From contig NZ_CP104991.1 of NCBI RefSeq assembly GCF_030323265.1, positions 558,001 through 622,000 of the forward strand: a stretch of 64,000 bases of DNA, read 5' to 3'. The stretch's first letter is position 1. The number at the start of each line of letters is the position of its first letter. The position numbers were made by a program, and so were the translations under genes. This stretch comes from Terrirhizobium terrae. GTDB lineage: Bacteria; Pseudomonadota; Alphaproteobacteria; Rhizobiales; Rhizobiaceae. Below are positions 58,409-64,000 of the stretch, piece after piece. The notes below the pieces were generated by a model. It saw only the letters and a list, made by a program, of their open reading frames with translations, did no database searches and was not told the origin of the DNA.

Positions 58409-58876
58409 TCACGTAACGCTCCCGCGCACTCCGAGCAGCAACCCTTTGAGCTCCGGTTCGACGACAAGCACGGAGGCCTCCTCAAGGCTGACCCATGATC
58501 TCGACCTCTGTCCCTTCTCACGAAAATTATTTCGCTCTGCTTTTACTTGAAGAGTGAACACCGAAACGAAAAGAGGAAGCCCCTTTCCATCTTTGACATA
58601 CGTGTAAAAACCCACGGGACGCTTTGAGACTTTTCCGGTAATGCCGGCCTCCTCCAACGCTTCACGTCTAGCGCACTCCCTCGGGGTCTCATAGCGTTCG
58701 ACGGTCCCTTTCGGAATCACCCATTTTCCTGTTCCGCGGCTCGATAGTAGGAGGACTTGTTGCTCACCTGACTGATCGACGCGGAGGCATAGAGCGGCCG
58801 ACTGACGGACGACCTGTCCGCTTAGTAGTTCTGTGGCCTTGGTCGCCAAACGGGAAAGATATGATTCTATAGCCAT
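58409..58876 (-). CDS. Nudix hydrolase
   Basis: A 155-residue protein with a complete Nudix box (GTVERYETPRECARREALEEAG; i.e. G-x5-E-x7-REUxEExG, split in text at GTVERYETPRE and CARREALEEAG). It starts at MAIESYLSR (58876); the frame begins 20 codons earlier. A DIPP-like preceding segment LLLSSRGTGKWVIPKG is typical of diphosphoinositol- or diadenosine-polyphosphate-type hydrolases common in rhizobia. Stands alone. Confidence 0.85.
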   Translation of the reverse strand: MAIESYLSRLATKATELLSGQVVRQSAALCLRVDQSGEQQVLLLSSRGTGKWVIPKGTVERYETPRECARREALEEAGITGKVSKRPVGFYTYVKDGKGLPLFVSVFTLQVKAERNNFREKGQRSRSWVSLEEASVLVVEPELKGLLLGVRGSVT

Positions 58877-59027
58877 TGGGCTAGTGTCAGTGAACTGCAC
58901 AGCTTTGCAAGACTGCAACAATGATTCCCAAAGCATTGGCGGGAATTGGACATCCAGCAGTTCCCAATGCGGCTCTCCTTGGCATCAAGTTTCTGCATTT
59001 CTCAAGCCAGCATAGGCTTTACATAAT

Positions 59028-59446
59028 TTGGCTCTGACTCAGTTTTGCTGCTGCTCGGATGAAGATCCTGTTGATTCACTGAAGAATCAGCTCATACAAC
59101 AGCGGTTTTCGACCGCGAGCCTCGCGCCATCTGGCTTTGCAGTCGATGAAGTTGAAATCATCGCGGACAGTGTTCGAGTTCGGCTGCGACCATGCCATCT
59201 CTCAGCAGTTTGTCCGGACTGCGAGCGTACTAGCCGAAGAATTCAAAGTCGGTATATGCGCCCGCCTTCGGACCTTCCCTTAGCGTTGAACTGAGGATTG
59301 TGGCGCGCCGCTTCGGGTGCGCTGCAGTTCTTTGTGGAGTGCGCATCTTTTGCGAGCAGTTCGACAAGGACGTTCTAGCTCGCTATGGCCATCGCACTCT
59401 CAAGCTGCTGACGTACGCCGTGAAGCTCCAGTATGAGGGATATTAG
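59028..59446 (+). mobile_element. ISL3-family transposase remnant
   Basis: N-terminal zinc-finger of ISL3 transposases: CHLSAVCPDCERTSRRIQSR, then after a frame change near 59290 LRIVARRFGCAAVLCG and RIFCEQFDKDVLARYG. The gene stops at 59444-59446, far short of the ~400-residue family. No transposase core is present and I see no inverted repeats. Inactive. Confidence 0.75.
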
Positions 59447-59693
59447 TTCGCGGCACCGCTGTCGAGGGAGCGAGCGGAGCCAGAAGGAAAATCAACGACT
59501 TAGGAGAATGTCCGCTGATCGGTGAAGAGTAGCGGCCTTAGGTCAAGTTGCCGCTCAGCTGCCACCTTGTTTTCCGCTCTCCTTCATTGATCAATAACTG
59601 TCTTGCGAAAAACACCCGGTCTTTTCTTAGACTAGCCGTTGTTGGGTAACCTTTGACGCCTACCTTTCGGTTAACTCGCACCGGTAGGCCACC

Positions 59694-61289
59694 ATGAATG
59701 TCGTAACGCCTTTTTTGCCGCCGAACCACCTAGCACTCCCGACCTCTGAACAGGTTCTCGAGCTTCTCCCCCACCCTGTTTTAATTGTCCAACCCGACAG
59801 CGTCGTGGTTTATGCCAACGGGGCGAGCAAAGCCGCGATAGGCGCGCTCGAAGGGCTGGATCTATATGAGCTGTTTCCTGGCTTCACATCGAACCTGTTG
59901 AGCATGCCGAAGACCTCCTCCGCAGTACTCACCTCGAGAGATGATGAACATTTCGAGGCTGCGTTTTCCGCCTTCGACGGGGGACGCTTCCTCATCGATC
60001 TTAGACGTCGCTCTCATGCACCGATCGTCGACACCGCCGGTGACCTCGATGACCTGACAGGCCTCGTGAAGCGAAACGCCTTGCTATCGCACGTTTCGGC
60101 GGCGCTGGCTCTCGCCACTTCCACCGTTGCTGTCCACTGTCTTGATCTCGATCGCTTCAAGATGGTCAACGACACCCTCGGCCATGCCGTAGGTGACATT
60201 CTCCTGAAAAAGTTGCGGACCGGCTGACAGCGGCATGCCGTAAGGGTGACATCGTTGCCCGCCTCGGTGGCGATGAGTTCGTCGTCCTGCAGCGGGACGT
60301 AGAAGAGGATGAAGCAGCCGAGACGCTTGCTTCCCGTATCGTCGACCTCATTGGTCGTACCTACGTGATCAATGGCCATACCATCAATATCGGAGCCAGC
60401 GTCGGCGTGGCCATCGGAGCAAATCCGATCCAGGCGCGCGACTTGCTTCGCAACGGCGACCTGGCCCTCTATGAAGCCAAGAAGGCGGGGCGTGGTCGTC
60501 ACCGCGTGTTTGAGAGCGGGATGGATGCCATTATTCTCCAGCGCCGAGAAATGGAGATCGATCTGCGCCGAGCTCTGGCGTTGAAACAGTTCAAGCTAAA
60601 CTATCAGCCATTTTTCAACGTCGACACAAATAAGGTGGATGGTTTCGAAGCCCTTTTGCGCTGGGAGCATCCAGTTAAAGGAAACATACCGCCTCTCTCC
60701 TTCGTTCCACTTGCCGAGGAGAACGGCTTGATCGTGAAGATCGGTGAATGGGTAGTTCGTACCGCGTGTATCGAAGCCATGTCCTGGCCTAGCGAGATGG
60801 TCGTTGCTGTCAACGTCTCCCCCTGCAATTCAAGGCAGACACCCTGCTCGAAACGGTCTCGTCCGCGCTCCAGCGATCAGGATTACCCGCTCATCGACTG
60901 GAGATCGAAATCACCGAAGGCGCGCTTCTTGATGACACGGATAATGTCATTCAGACCCTGACTGCTCTGCGCGACCTCGGTGTCAAAATTTCGATGGACG
61001 ATTTTGGTACCGGCTATTCGTCCTTGAGCTACCTCCAGAAGTTCCCTTCAACAAGATAAAGATCGACCGGTCCTTTGTCGCCGGCAAGGGCGCTGACAAC
61101 GAGGCAATACTTCGCTCCATTGCGAGCCTCGGCACGAGCCTTGGGATGGCCATTACCGCCGAGGGCGTCGAGACTGCCGAGCAATTGGCTCTCATCCGCG
61201 GAGAGCGCTGTACGCATGTACAGGGATATCTCACCGGCCGACCGATGGGCCGGGAACTCATTCCTGCATTTCTGGCGCAAAACTTGTAA
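59694..61289 (+). CDS. PAS-GGDEF-EAL c-di-GMP enzyme (three frameshifts)
   Basis: Adding one base at 60212, one to the C5 run at 60819-60823 and one to the C3 run at 61044-61046 gives a 532-residue soluble protein. N-terminal PAS-like region (HPVLIVQPDSVVVYANGASK), GGDEF domain with ARLGGDEFVVLQ, EAL domain (GFEALLRWEHP, NVSPLQFKADTLL, MDDFGTGYSSLS, TAEGVET). Both active sites are intact after repair. No membrane segment. The BLUF gene starts 9 bases after the stop, so the enzyme is probably controlled by blue light through this partner. Confidence 0.84.
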
Positions 61290-61297
61290 GGCTGTCA

Positions 61298-61735
61298 ATG
61301 TCCAATACCATGTACCGGCTCGTCTATTACAGCCGCAACCACCTCGCCTCTGACGAAGCGTTGTTCGCCTCAAACGTCGAGGAGATCCTGGCCAAGAGCC
61401 GGGTCAACAACCAACGCGATGAGATCACTGGGGCACTGCTGTTCAACGCAGGGTGTTTCGCCCAGGTACTCGAAGGCCCCCTTGGAAGAGTGGAAGCTGC
61501 GTTCGAGCGTATCCAGCAGGACGAGCGGCATGGCGACGTGTCGTTACTTGCGCTGGAGCCAATCGATCGGCGCTCGTTCCCAAACTGGGCAATGGGATTT
61601 ATCGGCGCATCTGACATTCATGCAAAGCGTTTTGCTGAGATCGGCTCCGTGAGCGGGTTCGATCCGTCGACGCTGAGAGGCGATGAAATCCATTCGCTAC
61701 TTATGGAACTGGCAATGGAGGAAGAGCAAACCTAA
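61298..61735 (+). CDS. BLUF-domain photoreceptor
   Basis: A 145-residue BLUF protein with the flavin-site tyrosine in YRLVYYSRN, Asn in SRVNNQRDEITGALL, and Gln in CFAQVLEG. These residues bind FAD and sense blue light. The C-terminal helices (~100-145) have no enzyme domain, so it is a short PixD/BlrB-type receptor acting on a partner. It is in one operon with the upstream GGDEF-EAL gene, a strong hint that light alters c-di-GMP. Confidence 0.9.
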   Translation: MSNTMYRLVYYSRNHLASDEALFASNVEEILAKSRVNNQRDEITGALLFNAGCFAQVLEGPLGRVEAAFERIQQDERHGDVSLLALEPIDRRSFPNWAMGFIGASDIHAKRFAEIGSVSGFDPSTLRGDEIHSLLMELAMEEEQT

Positions 61736-62181
61736 GCTGCGGGACCTTCCGGCTTATCATCGTCAAACCGATGGCGGTTCAAAGAGTTTTTTCAGCGTGC
61801 TCGAGGTTACACTAGTCTTTGATTTTGGGGACTTCGACCGAACACCACCAGCGAACGCAATACTGAATACAGGGTTGTTGAAATCGACAACGGTAATGAA
61901 CCGGCTTGTCTTGAGGCCGATCATTATGGGATGTGGGTTCTTGCCATCTGACCATTTGCTTGCGTTGCCAGAAAGTCTGCCGGCCCCAGCCTAACAAATA
62001 GTGCAACCTTCCTCATCGGACTGACCAATCTTTTAACAGCAGACCGGCTGCCGCGCCGTGGCCGACCTGGAGGTTGGGAGAGACGGGCAACTAGCTCCCC
62101 GCATCGAAAGCCCTCCTGTCCGCATACGACATTCATCCTCACGATGCTTGACATGTACAACGATCGCTTTACATCGCAGGT
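61736..62181. other. Stretch upstream of tetR-type gene
   Basis: About 440 bases without a gene. Holds the promoter of the TetR-type gene at the right end; otherwise nothing recognised. Confidence 0.4.
62148..62174 (+). promoter_or_regulatory. Promoter and possible operator of TetR-type gene
   Basis: A -35 like TTGACA at 62148-62153 overlaps an inverted repeat ATGTA-N12-TACAT (62153-62174). This would place a dimeric repressor on the promoter, 8 bases before the ATG. Confidence 0.4.
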
Positions 62182-62727
62182 ATGGACAAACACGAAGACA
62201 TTCTCGCGGGGGCAGAGCGAGCTTTCGAAACCGAAGGGTTTCGGGGCATCGGCGTTGACAAGATACTTTCGCAGTCAGGTGCATCCACGCGCACTCTGTA
62301 CAAGCATTTCGGATCACGCGACGGTCTCGTCATCGAAGTTCTTCGGCGTCGACATCACGTTTATATGAAGCGGCTTGACGAGGCGGACCATGCAGACCCT
62401 GTCGGAGAGCTATTTGAGGTACAGCGGCAATGGATGAACGAACATACAAATTCCGGATGTATGTTCTTGCGAGCCCACGGCGAATACGCCGCCGTCAGTG
62501 CGGATGTCACCACGGTCGTGATCGAACACAAGAAACAATTCGAGACTGAAATAGAACGGCGGGTAGAGATCGCGCTCGGCCACCCTGACCCGGTTCTGGC
62601 AATGCAGATCTGGCTTTTGTTCGAAGGTGCAACAGCGCTTGCGAGCTTGAGAGGCACGCTGGCGCTAGAAACTGCGAAGGACACGGCGAAATTTTTGCTC
62701 CAGTCAAGTATGGAGGATGCGCCGTGA
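62182..62727 (+). CDS. TetR/AcrR-family regulator
   Basis: A 181-residue protein with an N-terminal HTH (ILAGAERAFETEGFRGIGVD, GASTRTLYKHFGSRDGLV) and a variable ligand domain. It probably represses itself and the MFS gene, whose GTG start overlaps its stop (GTGA), forming a two-gene operon. Its ligand is unknown. Confidence 0.88.
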   Translation: MDKHEDILAGAERAFETEGFRGIGVDKILSQSGASTRTLYKHFGSRDGLVIEVLRRRHHVYMKRLDEADHADPVGELFEVQRQWMNEHTNSGCMFLRAHGEYAAVSADVTTVVIEHKKQFETEIERRVEIALGHPDPVLAMQIWLLFEGATALASLRGTLALETAKDTAKFLLQSSMEDAP

Positions 62728-63850
62728 CGCGAACAAGCAGCATGGTGGCGGCGGCCTTTTCACTCACAGCCCTTACCTACGGATTGGCGAGGTTTGCCTA
62801 TGGTCTTCTCCTTCCTTCGATCCGAGCTGATCTGAACTTAAGTGCAACAGCATCCGGGTGGATCGGTAGCGTAGCGTTCGCATCATATTGTCTGGGCGTC
62901 ATTCTGGCATTCACCCTGGTTGAACGTTTAGGCGAACGACGCATCTGCGTTTTTGCAGGGCTGTCCGCCGCAGGCGCAATGACAATAGCTGCGGTATCAT
63001 CGTCCGGCTGGCACATTGGCTTTGCCATGGCGATTGGAGGCCTGAGCACAGGACTTACGTCACCTCCGTTAGCATCAGCAGTGGAAAGAGCCATGCAGCA
63101 ATCCGCTCAGGCAAGAGCCAATGGCGTTATCAACGCTGGAACGGCTGTCGGCATCGTCATTTCAGGCGCTGCGGCGATTGCCTTTGCAGGAAACTGGCGC
63201 GAGCTGTACGCAGGATTTGCCTGTCTCGGACTCCTTACAGCTTTTTGGCTCTGGTGGGCTATGCCCCTCACGACAGTAGAAGACACGCTGTGCTTTTTAG
63301 TTGGCGTGACATTCGCGCAACCGGCGCGATCGGCCTCATCGCGAGCGCGTTTCTTGTTGGGGTTGGCAGCACGGCTGTGTGGACGTTTGGCGCTAACATC
63401 ATGACAGACGAGCTCGGCTTTTCCGTTGACCAAATCGCAGTCGGTTGGATTGTTCTTGGGTCAGTCGGCATCGCGGGTTCGATAACGGGGTTGTTGTCTC
63501 AGCGTTTCGGCATGGATCGCGTCCACCGCATCTCGATTGCAATGATGAGCCTTGCTATTTTAACGCTTGCTGCAGCAAAGTTGTACACTCCTCTCGCCTT
63601 TATCGCCCTCGGCTTGTTTGGTGTTGCCTACATCATAGCCACCGGGACGCTGCTGCTGTGGGGTATCGTCATTTATACGAGCCGCCCAGCGCTAGGATTA
63701 GGCGTGCCTTTTCTTGTCGTGGCCGTCGGTCAAACGGCCGGGGCACAGTTCTTTGGAATGGTTTGGGAGATTCACGGTGTCGTATTGGGGCTCATAGTTT
63801 TTGCCGCCATCATGGCGGGCGGTGCAAGGTTTTCTGTGGCGAGGCTATAA
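62724..63850 (+). CDS. MFS transporter (frameshifted)
   Basis: Adding one T to the T5 run at 63294-63298 joins two frames (VEDTLCFFSWRDIRATG) into one 375-residue protein with about 11-12 membrane segments (LTALTYGLARFAYGLLLP first; VAYIIATGTLLLWGIVIYTS late). It looks like a YbfB/drug-exporter type major facilitator, controlled by the coupled TetR protein. The start codon is GTG. Substrate unknown. Confidence 0.84.
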
Positions 63851-63868
63851 CAGCGAACCCAACATCGA

Positions 63869-64000
63869 TTATGTCGCGCTCGCAGCCGCAGAACGCTGTT
63901 TGAGCCAACGCAGGACGCGGGTCTCCTCGTCGTCGAGCCACTGCTGAAGCCGTTCGCTCTTCGTCTTTAACTTCAGCACGCCGCGAAGCATTCCAGCTTC
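63869..64000 (-). CDS. Partial C-terminus of a gene
   Basis: The last 43 codons of a minus-strand gene entering from beyond the window: ends VLRWLKQRSAAASAT, after a helical, basic segment (GVLKLKTKSERLQQWLDDEE). No family is recognised from so short a piece. Convergent with the MFS gene. Confidence 0.45.
   Translation of the reverse strand, partial: EAGMLRGVLKLKTKSERLQQWLDDEETRVLRWLKQRSAAASAT

Noticed and set aside
1..64000. CRISPR array or replication origin
   Set aside because: No regular spaced repeats, no repABC or other replication gene seen.

Overview
The window looks like a replicon of a Rhizobiaceae bacterium (Rhizobium/Agrobacterium/Ensifer group). Codon usage is GC-rich, there are HWE/HisKA_2 kinases and a LOV kinase with a single-domain response regulator, rhizobial ars gene types, NolR-like ArsR regulators, and extracytoplasmic-sigma promoters of the alphaproteobacterial general-stress type (GGAAC-N16/17-CGTT). 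A gene of the plasmid-borne RHE_PE00001 type and decayed IS66 and ISL3 transposases suggest a plasmid, chromid or genomic island. There are no rRNA genes, no convincing tRNA, no CRISPR array and no replication genes.

Layout. 0.3-12.5 kb: a stress block (DUF2934, DUF6894, Crp/Fnr, alcohol dehydrogenase, DUF4142, two divergent genes Nudix/MOSC, FAD oxidoreductase, PfpI, SDR). Much of it is preceded by EcfG/RpoE2-type promoters and it is followed by a LovK/LovR-like pair and a PAS-HWE kinase. 12.6-18.3 kb: an arsenic resistance cluster with two ArsR-controlled arms. 18.4-21.2 kb: a P1B ATPase and a universal stress protein. 21.9-35.1 kb: signalling and motility genes (CHASE4-GGDEF-EAL, chemoreceptor, hybrid kinase, REC-EAL, Tad-like protein). 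35.1-48.1 kb: a defence-like island. It starts at a cysG remnant and holds a tightly packed five-gene cassette (PRTase-like, ORC/CDC6-like ATPase, unknown Rossmann-like protein, SIS-HAD fusion, PfkB kinase), then a NADAR protein with a divergent XRE regulator, then a Gabija-like gajA/gajB pair. 48.4-64 kb: RHE_PE00001-type gene, solute-binding protein, two more GGDEF-EAL genes (one in tandem with a BLUF photoreceptor gene), small ArsR regulators, transposase remnants, a Nudix gene, and a TetR/MFS pair.

The central technical observation is that 13 genes are broken by 21 single-base frame changes. Of these, 18 are repaired by adding one base and 3 by removing one, mostly inside homopolymer runs, and every repaired length is an exact multiple of three. 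This points to uncorrected sequencing errors, so I annotate these as whole genes and give the site of each shift. The most interesting biology is the 36.0-43.0 kb cassette. Its enzymes (phosphoribosyl transfer, sugar isomerase, phosphatase, sugar/nucleoside kinase) plus a P-loop sensor-type ATPase suggest synthesis or remodelling of a phosphoribosyl or nucleoside compound in a defence setting.
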